A DNA stretch of 64,000 bases from NCBI GenBank assembly GCA_036271875.1, contig DATAZU010000002.1:62001-126000 (forward strand), given 5' to 3'. Shown one piece after another: positions 34,510 to 41,698 of the stretch. The notes under the pieces are model-generated. The model was not told the DNA's origin. It made no database searches and was given only the letters and a program-made list of their open reading frames with translations. The position numbers were made by a program, and so were the translations under genes. The stretch's first letter is position 1. Each line of letters begins with the position of its first letter. The DNA comes from Galbitalea sp036271875 (GTDB taxonomy: Bacteria > Actinomycetota > Actinomycetes > Actinomycetales > Microbacteriaceae).

Positions 34510-35270
34510 GGCACCCCGAGGCACCCCTGCGAGTCCCCAGCATCACGGCTTTCTTCTGGATCATCAAGGCACTGTCAACGGCGATGGGCGAGGCCGCTAG
34601 CGACTATCTCGTTCGGGTCTTCCCGCCCGTGCTCGCGGTCCTCCTGGGCTTCGTCGTTTTCGTCATCGCTATGGTGCTGCAATTCACCAGACACCGCTAT
34701 GTCGCCTGGGCATACTGGCTCGCCGTCTGCGCGGTCGGAGTCTTCGGGACGATGGTGGCGGATGTCCTGCACGTCGGGTTTGCCGTGCCGTACGCCGTAT
34801 CGGCGCCGCTCTTCGCCGTGATTCTGGCCGCCGTCTTCATCGTGTGGTTTCGCGTGGAGAGCACCGTGTCGATTCACACCATCGCCTCTACTCGCCGCGA
34901 GGTGTTCTACTGGCTCGCCGTAGTGTCCACCTTCGCACTGGGAACGGCCGTTGGCGATCTCACGGCGGTTACCCTTGGTCTCGGCTATCCGGTGTCCGCT
35001 GCCGTGTTCGGACTGTTGATCCTGTTCATTGCGCTCGCCTACCGGTTCGTTCGTCTGGGCTCGGTGATCGCGTTTTGGGCAGCATATGTACTGACTCGAC
35101 CGTTCGGCGCATCCGTCGCCGACTGGCTGGGCAAGCCGCCGTCACTCGGTGGGGTCGGAGTGGGCGATGGCACCGTCGCGCTCATCTTCCTGCTCGCCAT
35201 CATCGCGCTCGTCTCGTACCTGCAGGTCTCGAAGCGTGACATCCAAGTTCCCTCGGATTTCGCATCATAG
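34506..35270 (+). CDS. COG4705-like membrane protein with internal repeats
   Basis: 254 residues, start GTG overlapping the previous stop by 4 bp. About eight hydrophobic segments arranged as four similar two-helix units, each with a short Gly-x-x-x-Asp motif (MGEAASDYL, FGTMVADVLH, LGTAVGDLTA, FGASVADWLG). This fits the COG4705 membrane-anchored family, whose function is unknown. Coupling with the teichoic-acid-type enzyme suggests the same operon, but a shared role is not demonstrated. Confidence 0.8.
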   Translation: MRHPEAPLRVPSITAFFWIIKALSTAMGEAASDYLVRVFPPVLAVLLGFVVFVIAMVLQFTRHRYVAWAYWLAVCAVGVFGTMVADVLHVGFAVPYAVSAPLFAVILAAVFIVWFRVESTVSIHTIASTRREVFYWLAVVSTFALGTAVGDLTAVTLGLGYPVSAAVFGLLILFIALAYRFVRLGSVIAFWAAYVLTRPFGASVADWLGKPPSLGGVGVGDGTVALIFLLAIIALVSYLQVSKRDIQVPSDFAS

Positions 35271-35347
35271 AGCGGGGCCAGCGGGGTCTCTCTAAGTAAC
35301 ACCGACGACGAAAGATCAGGCGCCGCGGTGGAGAATGCGGGGGTGCG

Positions 35348-35644
35348 ATGAACCAAGTGAGCGCCGTGCGGGGGATTGAGACCGATGAGGACTCGATCAT
35401 GGCCACATTCACCGATTTGGCTTTGGAGCTTCGACTTCCAGAGTTGGACTGGGATTTCCTGCGCGAGCACGACGGAGTGATTGTGAAGGGGAGACCGCGG
35501 ACGACTGCAGACCTTGCTGCCTGTCTGAGTTGGGCGCGGTTCCTGGGGATGTCTCCTGTGTATACGGATGCCAGCGGCAATTGTGATTGCTGGCTGGGCG
35601 TTAACGGGCCCTGGGTTCTCGAGATCTTCGCCGAGGTGCGCTAA
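35348..35644 (+). CDS. Small hypothetical protein
   Basis: 98 residues from ATG 35348 with a G-rich stretch just before it; an internal ATG at 35399 (MATFTDLALEL) is an alternative. It has no signal or membrane segment; the middle reads LREHDGVIVKGRPRTTADLA and the end VLEIFAEVR. Its codons are less GC-biased than those of the neighbours, so it may be recently acquired or not coding. I do not recognise it. A half copy of the REP-like word (35701-35721) lies after it. Confidence 0.45.
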   Translation: MNQVSAVRGIETDEDSIMATFTDLALELRLPELDWDFLREHDGVIVKGRPRTTADLAACLSWARFLGMSPVYTDASGNCDCWLGVNGPWVLEIFAEVR

Positions 35645-35700
35645 CCGCTGTTCGATGGTGGGCGGGTGTCGGTTCGACGTCAAACTAACCGGGGCCCGCC

Positions 35701-35721
35701 CCTTCGACGAACTCAGGGTCC
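35701..35721. repeat. Third copy of the REP-like word
   Basis: CCTTCGACGAACTCAGGGTC plus one base matches the right arm of the element in mshD at 19 of 21 positions. It stands in the intergenic space between the hypothetical gene ending at 35644 and the Rho_N gene ending at 35756, without a matching left arm. Confidence 0.7.
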
Positions 35722-35755
35722 GCACGACCGTGCGTTGTGGCCGGACGACGCTGCC

Positions 35756-36022
35756 CTATGAATTGCGGATCTGAGAGATCAGTCCGGACTTCGGTAGTGC
35801 CGAGTAGCCACGGATACCCAGCTCCTTGGCGCGTTTCCGCAGCTCCGGAACCGTCCAGTCGTCGTACGATCCCGACTCCCCGCCCTTCCGGCTCACCGCC
35901 TTCTGGCCGCGAGCCGCGACAGCGTTCGAGATTCGAGCCGATTTCTCCTTCGAATTGCCTTCGCGTCGAAGATCCTCGTAGAGCTTCGGATCCTTGAGCG
36001 AGTTAGTTCGATTGCCCGGCAT
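35756..36022 (-). CDS. Rho_N domain small protein (DUF7218-like)
   Basis: 88 residues, basic. The N-terminal half (LKDPKLYEDLRREGNSKEKS, ARISNAVAARGQ) is typical of a small family found in many actinomycetes, which I recall as DUF7218. The C-terminal half is a Rho-termination-factor-N/SAP-like fold: DDWTVPELRKRAKELGI, then SGLISQIRN. Such folds bind nucleic acid. The role is not established; a histone-like or stress-related function has been guessed for relatives. Confidence 0.75.
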   Translation of the reverse strand: MPGNRTNSLKDPKLYEDLRREGNSKEKSARISNAVAARGQKAVSRKGGESGSYDDWTVPELRKRAKELGIRGYSALPKSGLISQIRNS

Positions 36023-36043
36023 GATGCCTTCCTCTCTCGATTC

Positions 36044-36367
36044 CTATTCGACGAACGTGGGTGTCGCCAATCCGTCTGCGACGCCGGGCAGCAGCTGCTC
36101 GAGTGCGCCCTCGACGGTGCGGAATGTCGGCGGAACGATCTCGCCGAGTTGGTCCGCTGAGATCACGCCGTGCTCGTCGTCTGTGAACGGCGTGATGTAG
36201 CCGATGATTGTGTCCCCCATCATCACGGCGAGTTCGACTCCGGGTGAACCGGGTTCCGCATCGTCGTGCGCCCATGAGGCCTCGAACCGAACGACGTGGT
36301 CGCCGTGATCGAACTCGATCGGCTTCTTCTGCGCATCCTCGATGAATCGACTATCCAAGCGGGTCAT
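36044..36367 (-). CDS. Hypothetical protein
   Basis: 107 residues, acidic, no signal peptide or membrane segment. A beta-rich central part (DHVVRFEASWAH, GVELAVMMGDTIIGYITPF) is followed by an acidic helix. I do not recognise a family. It is 21 bp upstream of the Rho_N gene on the same strand, so the two are probably co-transcribed. Confidence 0.6.
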   Translation of the reverse strand: MTRLDSRFIEDAQKKPIEFDHGDHVVRFEASWAHDDAEPGSPGVELAVMMGDTIIGYITPFTDDEHGVISADQLGEIVPPTFRTVEGALEQLLPGVADGLATPTFVE

Positions 36368-36419
36368 GATTCCACGCTAGGCACGGTTCCTAAGAAAAGC
36401 TTGGGGTTGCGCGGCGATG

Positions 36420-36860
36420 CTATTCGGTGTCGGGGTCCGGTCGACTGACGAGAGAGACGGTGCCGTGACCGCTAGCGACGATGACCGGCTCGCCCGTCTC
36501 GCGGTCGATTGATGTGACCTCGCAACGAACTGCGGCGGAACTTCGCGTCGAGGTGATGACGGTCGCTTCCGCCACGATCGAGCCGCGGGCGGGACGGTGG
36601 TATGACACCGTCATCCCAGCCGTGAGGATGTTCGGCCCGAGCACCGAGCCGCCGGCGAAACTGATGGCGTTGTCGATCGCGTATGCGAGCACTCCACCGT
36701 GCACGAACCCGTTCTGCTGCAGCAGTCGCTGCTCGAACGGGATCTCGATCCGCGCAACGCCTCCGCCAAACTCGGTGACACGCGCACCGATCAGCGTGCT
36801 AAACGGCTGTGCGTCGAGGATTCGCTTTGCGAAGGTGAGTGGGTCATTTTCCTGCGTCAC
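36420..36860 (-). CDS. PaaI-type hotdog thioesterase
   Basis: 146 residues with the hotdog fold. QNGFVHGGVLAYAIDNAISFAGG contains the family HGGxxxxxxD pattern: His and Gly forming the oxyanion hole and an acidic residue. LTAGMTVSYHRPARGSIVAEA is the central strand pair. Such enzymes hydrolyse acyl- or aryl-CoA thioesters; the substrate is unknown. It overlaps the end of the isochorismatase-like gene by 17 bp, so the two are coupled. Confidence 0.85.
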   Translation of the reverse strand: MTQENDPLTFAKRILDAQPFSTLIGARVTEFGGGVARIEIPFEQRLLQQNGFVHGGVLAYAIDNAISFAGGSVLGPNILTAGMTVSYHRPARGSIVAEATVITSTRSSAAVRCEVTSIDRETGEPVIVASGHGTVSLVSRPDPDTE

Positions 36861-37410
36861 CCAAAAAATCTACATCCGCTGTGCTGACCGTACCCGCCGT
36901 GCGACCCGGCGCCCGGTGGTTACCCCAGTACAGGTTCGTGTGCGCTATCACCAGCTCGGGTGACGGTGCACCCCACGGCGACAGGTCTTCGGTGGTGTGC
37001 GCATCCCCGACGAGGGTCACGTCGTATCCGCGAGCAATCGCGCCGTGCAGCGTTGAGCGGATGCACTCGTCGGTCTGCGCGCCAGAGAGGATGATGCGCC
37101 CGATCCCGCGGTCACCGAGAACTGACTCAAGATCGGTGTCTTCGAACGAATCCGGATAGGTCTTGGCGACCAGTGGCTCGGATTCACGTCGCGACAGTTC
37201 TGGCACGTACTGCCACCCGTCGCTGCCAATCGGCATCTCGTCGCCGCTGTGCTGAACCCAGACCACGTCGACGCCGGCATCCCTCGCCTTGTCGACGAGC
37301 GTCGCGATGTTGGCTACGACCGCATCACGGTCATAGGCTTCCGCGACGACCTGATTCTGTACGTCGACCACGACAAGAGCGGTGTGCGGTCGATCCTTGA
37401 GCGTTGTCAT
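36844..37410 (-). CDS. Isochorismatase-like cysteine hydrolase
   Basis: 188 residues. The catalytic triad positions of the family are visible: Asp in LVVVDVQNQVV, Lys in VAKTYPDSF, and Cys in SGAQTDECIRSTLHG. The family acts on isochorismate, nicotinamide, N-carbamoylsarcosine and other amides; the exact substrate is not determined. It is 62 bp downstream of the oxidoreductase gene and ends within the hotdog gene, so this is probably a three-gene minus-strand transcript. Confidence 0.86.
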   Translation of the reverse strand: MTTLKDRPHTALVVVDVQNQVVAEAYDRDAVVANIATLVDKARDAGVDVVWVQHSGDEMPIGSDGWQYVPELSRRESEPLVAKTYPDSFEDTDLESVLGDRGIGRIILSGAQTDECIRSTLHGAIARGYDVTLVGDAHTTEDLSPWGAPSPELVIAHTNLYWGNHRAPGRTAGTVSTADVDFLGDAGK

Positions 37411-37472
37411 TTCGATTTCCTGCCTGAAGAGTTGCTCTCAGGCTAGAACGAGCCTCCGACGTGGCGAAAGGG

Positions 37473-38426
37473 TCACGGCGTCAAGACGACTCGTTCGTCA
37501 CCGTTCTCACGTTCGCTCCAGATCGCCTCAACGTCGGCAAGGGGGACGGCGCGGGTGTTGATGGCGAACGATCCTCTCCCAAGTTGGTTCGCGAGGTCAG
37601 CGAGCTCTGTGACGAAGTCGCGGGTCGGCACGGAACCCTGGCCGCTTCCCACGATCTGCAGCCGGCCCGCTCGCAGTGCCGCCGAGGGGATTTCGGCCGT
37701 GGGGCCACCGACCGATCCGATCTCGATCCAGGTCAACGGTCTAGCAGGATCCGTGCGATTGCTCACGATGTCGACCATCGCCTTCGCGGTCGCTCGTCCC
37801 CACACGTAGTCGATCACCACATCCACGTCCGCCGCGACATCCCCGAGTCGAGCGGAGATCTTGTTGGTGGCACCGTCCAGCGAGATGATCTCGTCGGCCA
37901 CGGTTGAGAGGGCGCGCAGGCGAGACTGGTCCCGGCCCGCGGCGATCACCTGCCCCGCGCCCAGATGCCTCGCAATCTGGACTGCGAGCGTTCCGGCGCT
38001 GCCCGTAGCCCCGAGCACGAGCACCGACTGGCCGGGCGTGAAGTCGATCCGTTTGCGGAGCGCGACCCATGACGACATCGCGGGGTTCATTGCGGCCGCA
38101 ATCAGCAGTGGATCGACGCCATCCGGCAGCGGGATGGTTCGGCGCGCATCGACTACGACTCGGTCGGCCATGGAACCGCGAGTCGTGTCGTCGAGCAGGA
38201 AGTAGCGGAGCTCGCCATCCGCGGTGCGACCGACTCCGTCGATGCCGGGGATGAGGGGCAGTTCATCGGTGCTGGTGTAGTGCGAACCGCCCGCCTGCGA
38301 CCGCACCCTGGGGTGCAGACCCGCGGCCGCTACTTCGAGCAGGAGTTCGCCATCGGCTGCCATCGGATCGTCAAAGGACTCGTAGCGGGGCGGCTGGTCA
38401 AAGGATGTGACAACGGCGGCGTGAAT
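37473..38426 (-). CDS. Quinone oxidoreductase / MDR family with a probable ATT start
   Basis: 317 residues if started at ATT 38424-38426 (reads I/M-HAAVVTSFDQPPRYESFDDP), preceded by AAAAGGGGGG with a 4-nt gap. The first ATG is only at 38363, which would drop the first beta strand of the GroES-like domain normal for the family. A stop codon lies six codons before the ATT... no ATG, GTG or TTG falls in between. The nucleotide-binding domain has VLVLGATGSAGTLAVQIARHLG. The zinc ligands of alcohol dehydrogenases are missing, so it is the quinone/enone reductase type. The MarR operator (38477-38506) lies in front. Confidence 0.82.
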   Translation of the reverse strand: MHAAVVTSFDQPPRYESFDDPMAADGELLLEVAAAGLHPRVRSQAGGSHYTSTDELPLIPGIDGVGRTADGELRYFLLDDTTRGSMADRVVVDARRTIPLPDGVDPLLIAAAMNPAMSSWVALRKRIDFTPGQSVLVLGATGSAGTLAVQIARHLGAGQVIAAGRDQSRLRALSTVADEIISLDGATNKISARLGDVAADVDVVIDYVWGRATAKAMVDIVSNRTDPARPLTWIEIGSVGGPTAEIPSAALRAGRLQIVGSGQGSVPTRDFVTELADLANQLGRGSFAINTRAVPLADVEAIWSERENGDERVVLTP

Positions 38427-38476
38427 ACTGCCCCCCTTTTCGGTTCAACGCTGGCGACAATGATGTCATTGGTAAC

Positions 38477-38506
38477 ACGAACTATATTAGTGCGTATTAC
38501 GAACTA
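38477..38506. promoter_or_regulatory. MarR operator, three half-sites
   Basis: Half-sites ACGAACTA (38477-38484), TAGTGCGT (38488-38495, inverted) and ACGAACTA (38499-38506) lie at exact 11-bp steps, so two overlapping dyads are possible. The array lies between the divergent oxidoreductase and marR genes. Confidence 0.72.
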
Positions 38507-38524
38507 ATCCAGTATTCTTGAGCG

Positions 38525-38944
38525 ATGGCCACCGATCCAGCCCGACCGCCGGCCTCGGACGCGACGGCAGCGTTCATGGACCTGCTCGTGCAGACATCCT
38601 TCGACGTCATCGCGGTGGTTACCCGCGTAGGGGCCGAGCACGACCTCTCACTCACCCTCGTGCGAATGCTCGGCATTCTGCGAGACCGAACGCTGACCAT
38701 GGCCGAACTCGCGGACTATCTTGGCCTCAAGCGGTCGACCGTCAGCGGCCTCGTTGACCGCGCAGAGCGGCGGGAGCTGGTCGCTCGCCGGACGAGTTCC
38801 GTGGATGGCCGGTCAGTCCAGCTCAGCCTCTCGCCGAAGGGAATGGCACTCACCAATACCGCGTCGATCGCACTTTCAGCGCGACTCTCCCCCGTTGTCG
38901 AAAAGTTGCCGGGCAACATCCGGGATGCCTGCCCGTCGCGCTGA
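38525..38944 (+). CDS. MarR family transcription regulator
   Basis: 139 residues. Winged helix: MAELADYLGLKRSTVSGLVDRAE is the helix-turn-helix with the recognition helix, RRELVARRTSSVDGRSVQLSL the wing with the conserved Asp-Gly-Arg. MarR proteins usually repress a neighbour and release it on binding a phenolic ligand. The target here is probably the divergent quinone oxidoreductase. A TATTCT box lies at -12 to -7 from the ATG, so the mRNA is likely leaderless. Confidence 0.9.
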   Translation: MATDPARPPASDATAAFMDLLVQTSFDVIAVVTRVGAEHDLSLTLVRMLGILRDRTLTMAELADYLGLKRSTVSGLVDRAERRELVARRTSSVDGRSVQLSLSPKGMALTNTASIALSARLSPVVEKLPGNIRDACPSR

Positions 38945-38968
38945 GCCAACGACGATTTCGGCGCGCAG

Positions 38969-39940
38969 CTAGCCGCGGTCCAACATTCGCATCTGGTCTT
39001 CGCTGTGATGACCGCCGACCGGCAGTGCGATGCCGTCGAGTCGCCCCAGTTGGTCCGCGCTGAGGGTCACCTCATCCGCACCAACGTTCTCTTCGACGCG
39101 CTCGACGCGCTTTGTTCCGGGAATCGGCGCAAAGTGCTCACCCTGGGCGAGCACCCAGGCGAGTGCCACCTGTCCCGGCGTGGCACCGACCTCAGTCGCG
39201 ATCGCCCTCACCTCGTCGGCAGCCCTGACATTCGCCGGGAAATTCTCCTCGGAATAGCGTGGATTGCTGAGCCGGCTGTCATCCGCTCGGAGGTCGTCGC
39301 GCGACCGGATTGTGCCCGTCAGGAATCCGCGGCCGAGCGGTGAATACGGAACAAACCCGATGCCCAGCTCATCGAGAACCGGAAGAACTTCGTCACGGGG
39401 GTCACGCGTCCACAGCGAATACTCGGACTGCAACGCGGTGATCGGGTGCACGGAGTGCGCACGACGAATGTTGTCCACCCACGCCTCCGACATCCCGATG
39501 TGGCGGATCTTTCCCTCGCTGACCAGTTCGGCCATCGTGCCGATGACATCCTCGATCGGAGTCTTCGGGTCGATTCGATGCTGGTAGTAGAGGTCAATGT
39601 AATCGGTGTCGAGACGCTTCAGTGAGCCCTCGACCGCGAGGCGGATGTTCGCTGGGCTGCTATCGATGTGCCAGGGGCCGGCGCCCGTCAGGTGCGAAAC
39701 AAATCCGAATTTCGTGGCGAGAACAACGTCATCGCGACGGCCCTTCAGCGCGCGTCCAACCAGTTCCTCGTTCGTGAACGGCCCGTAGATTTCGGCGGTG
39801 TCGATGAGCGTAACACCCAGGTCGATGGCTCGATGGATGGTGCGGATCGACTCCGATTCATCGGCATCCGAGGTGAGCATTCCCATGCAGCCGAGGCCGA
39901 TGCGGCCGACGTCGAGGGTTCCTAGCGTTACGTGTTTCAT
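38969..39940 (-). CDS. Aldo/keto reductase
   Basis: 323 residues from ATG 39938-39940 (MKHVTLGTLDVGRIGLGCMG). Catalytic tetrad: Asp in DTAEIYG, Tyr in AEIYGPF, Lys in LATKFGF, His in YYQHRID. NADP-binding C-terminal segment: IPGTKRVERVEENVGA. It reduces aldehydes or ketones, substrate unknown. The gene follows the two ABC exporter genes on the same strand at 11 bp, so it may detoxify or modify the exported compound. It is convergent with marR, with a 24-bp gap. Confidence 0.93.
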   Translation of the reverse strand: MKHVTLGTLDVGRIGLGCMGMLTSDADESESIRTIHRAIDLGVTLIDTAEIYGPFTNEELVGRALKGRRDDVVLATKFGFVSHLTGAGPWHIDSSPANIRLAVEGSLKRLDTDYIDLYYQHRIDPKTPIEDVIGTMAELVSEGKIRHIGMSEAWVDNIRRAHSVHPITALQSEYSLWTRDPRDEVLPVLDELGIGFVPYSPLGRGFLTGTIRSRDDLRADDSRLSNPRYSEENFPANVRAADEVRAIATEVGATPGQVALAWVLAQGEHFAPIPGTKRVERVEENVGADEVTLSADQLGRLDGIALPVGGHHSEDQMRMLDRG

Positions 39941-39951
39941 ATAGCCATTCT

Positions 39952-40752
39952 TTATCGCGAATCCCAACGGAACCAGCGAATGCCGATGAACGCCCCGACA
40001 ACGATGTAGATGGCGATAGCGATGATCGCGGTTGTCTGGTCCGATCCCCACGCCGCGAGGCTCAGCGCACTTTCGAACAGGTTGATCATCGCGCCGACCG
40101 GGGTCCAGTCGGCGATCGACTTGACGGTGTCGCCGAGTAGTCCGCTTGATCCAAGCAGACCGAGTAGCAGCAAGATGACGTAGAGAACTCGGCCGACGGC
40201 GTTGACGGCCGTGGCAGATCGAACGAGACCGACAACCGCCTGACCGATCGCAAGGAACATGATGCCGCCGAGCAGCGCGACTCCCGCAACCAGAAGGTAT
40301 TGTCCGAATGAGAACGTCGTCTTGAACAGGATCGCGCCGAGCACGATGACGATGACGGTCATGATCAGATTCACGACCAGCTGCACCAGGACTCGGCTCG
40401 CCATGATCGCCCAGGTGGGCGCGGGCGTGACGCGCAGACGCTGGAAGACTCCGGCATCGCGGTCGCGAGCAACGGTGATGGAGTAGCCGATGAGGCTGGA
40501 CGACATGAGCCCATAGGTCAGCGCAAGTCCGATATCGAAGCCGCCGGCTGTGAGCCCGGCGGCGGCCGAACCATTACCCTGGCCGCTGTGCAGGCTGAAG
40601 ATGATGAGCACGATGATCGGTAGCGCGAGGTTGAGCGCAATCATCCGCACGCTCCGCAGAAGCACCGTGAAATCGGCGCGGAACAGCGATCCGAACACCA
40701 TCCCGAACGGCGGTCTGGTTGAGGTCAATGTCGAGTCAGTCACGGATTTCAC
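39952..40752 (-). CDS. ABC-2 type transporter permease
   Basis: 266 residues, six hydrophobic segments. Features of the DrrB/ABC-2 type: VARDRDAGVFQRLRVTPAPTWAIMASR between helices 2 and 3. The start overlaps the ATPase stop by 17 bp. It is the membrane half of an exporter of a drug, lipid or polysaccharide; the substrate cannot be told. A second, different exporter pair of the same type occurs at 59048-60618. Confidence 0.9.
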   Translation of the reverse strand: MKSVTDSTLTSTRPPFGMVFGSLFRADFTVLLRSVRMIALNLALPIIVLIIFSLHSGQGNGSAAAGLTAGGFDIGLALTYGLMSSSLIGYSITVARDRDAGVFQRLRVTPAPTWAIMASRVLVQLVVNLIMTVIVIVLGAILFKTTFSFGQYLLVAGVALLGGIMFLAIGQAVVGLVRSATAVNAVGRVLYVILLLLGLLGSSGLLGDTVKSIADWTPVGAMINLFESALSLAAWGSDQTTAIIAIAIYIVVGAFIGIRWFRWDSR

Positions 40753-41530
40753 TTCCCGTCAGTCCGATGAATACGTCTTCCAGGGTTACCGCGCCGCGGG
40801 CAACGGCTTTGACTCGCGGGTCCGTTTTGTACTTCTTGATGAGCAGTTCGGGCGTATCGATGGCCAGCACCTTCCCATGGTCGATGATCGCGACGCGGTC
40901 ACACACCGACTGTGCCTCCTCCATCGAATGGGTCGTGAGCAGAATGCTTCCGCCGTCGTGACGCAGTTTCTCGATCCGGTCCCAGAGCTGACGCCGTGAC
41001 TGCGGATCAAGGCCCGAGGTCGGCTCATCGAGCAGCAACAGGATGGGCCGGTGGACGACCGCAATCAGCAGGGACAGTCGCTGTTGCTGGCCGCCCGAGA
41101 GCGACTTGAAGCGTTTTCCGAGTTCGTCGCCGAGTCCGATTTCGCGAATCCGATCCACAATCGCCTGTCGGCTCAGTCGAACCCCGTACAGCCCGGCATA
41201 GAGCTGGACAATCTGCTCGATCGTCAGCTCGGATTGAAAGCTGGATGCCTGAAGCTGCACGCCCAGCCGGGCTCGCACATCGGTGGCTTGGCGCTGGGCG
41301 TCGTACCCGTCGATGATGGCTGTACCGCCTCCGGGTTTCACGAGTCCTTCGATCGCGCTCAGCGTGCTGGTCTTACCGGCGCCATTGGGGCCGAGCAGCC
41401 CGAATATCTCGCCTCGCTTGATCTGGAAACTGATCCCGTCGACCGCTGTTCGGTTGCCGTAGGCCACCACCAGATCGGTCACATCGAGGATGGGTCCCTG
41501 TGCTTCCGCATTGGGTTCGGTCATGAACAC
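40736..41530 (-). CDS. ABC exporter ATPase
   Basis: 264 residues. Walker A LLGPNGAGKTST, signature SLSGGQQQRLSLLIAVVH, Walker B PILLLLDEPTSGLDPQSR, H-loop LLTTHSMEEAQSV. The C-terminus is short without an extra domain. It drives the permease at 39952. Upstream lies an inverted-repeat array of GTTTGCCCCC-like words (41553-41618) that may be its operator. Confidence 0.92.
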   Translation of the reverse strand: MFMTEPNAEAQGPILDVTDLVVAYGNRTAVDGISFQIKRGEIFGLLGPNGAGKTSTLSAIEGLVKPGGGTAIIDGYDAQRQATDVRARLGVQLQASSFQSELTIEQIVQLYAGLYGVRLSRQAIVDRIREIGLGDELGKRFKSLSGGQQQRLSLLIAVVHRPILLLLDEPTSGLDPQSRRQLWDRIEKLRHDGGSILLTTHSMEEAQSVCDRVAIIDHGKVLAIDTPELLIKKYKTDPRVKAVARGAVTLEDVFIGLTGSEIRD

Positions 41531-41552
41531 ATTCTGGTCCCCATTCAGCCTC

Positions 41553-41618
41553 GTTTGCCCCCGTGTGGTGCGTTTGCGCCCGGCCGGCCGGGGGCAAACG
41601 CTCCGTGCGGGGGCAAAA
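41553..41618. promoter_or_regulatory. GTTTGCCCCC inverted-repeat array
   Basis: GTTTGCCCCC (41553-41562) is followed by the perfect inverse GGGGGCAAAC (41590-41599) and a near copy GGGGGCAAAA (41609-41618). They lie in the gap between the ABC ATPase gene (starting 41530, minus) and the APC transporter gene. Could be a regulator site or a hairpin. Confidence 0.4.
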
Positions 41619-41636
41619 CACTCGGCGGCTCGAAAT

Positions 41637-41654
41637 CCTAACGGGATCCTTACG
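41637..41654 (-). promoter_or_regulatory. KdpE-box-like pair upstream of the APC transporter
   Basis: On the minus strand CGTAAGG-N4-CGTTAGG with 11-bp step (41637-41643 and 41648-41654 as CCTAACG and CCTTACG on plus). It is 33 bp before the TACCCT -10 (41687-41692) of the transporter. The same pair type occurs twice before kdp. Confidence 0.6.
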
Positions 41655-41686
41655 GCCGCGGGCGGGTTACGGTCAGCCGGTCCGCG

Positions 41687-41692
41687 TACCCT
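41687..41692 (+). promoter_or_regulatory. Leaderless -10 element TACCCT
   Basis: TACCCT lies at -12 to -7 from the GTG at 41699, implying that transcription starts at the start codon of the APC transporter gene. No ribosome site is present. Confidence 0.45.
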
Positions 41693-41698
41693 TTGGGA

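Noticed and set aside
37461..37907. Plus-strand frame opposite the quinone oxidoreductase
   Set aside because: Antisense to a conserved Rossmann-fold gene, with no domain of its own.
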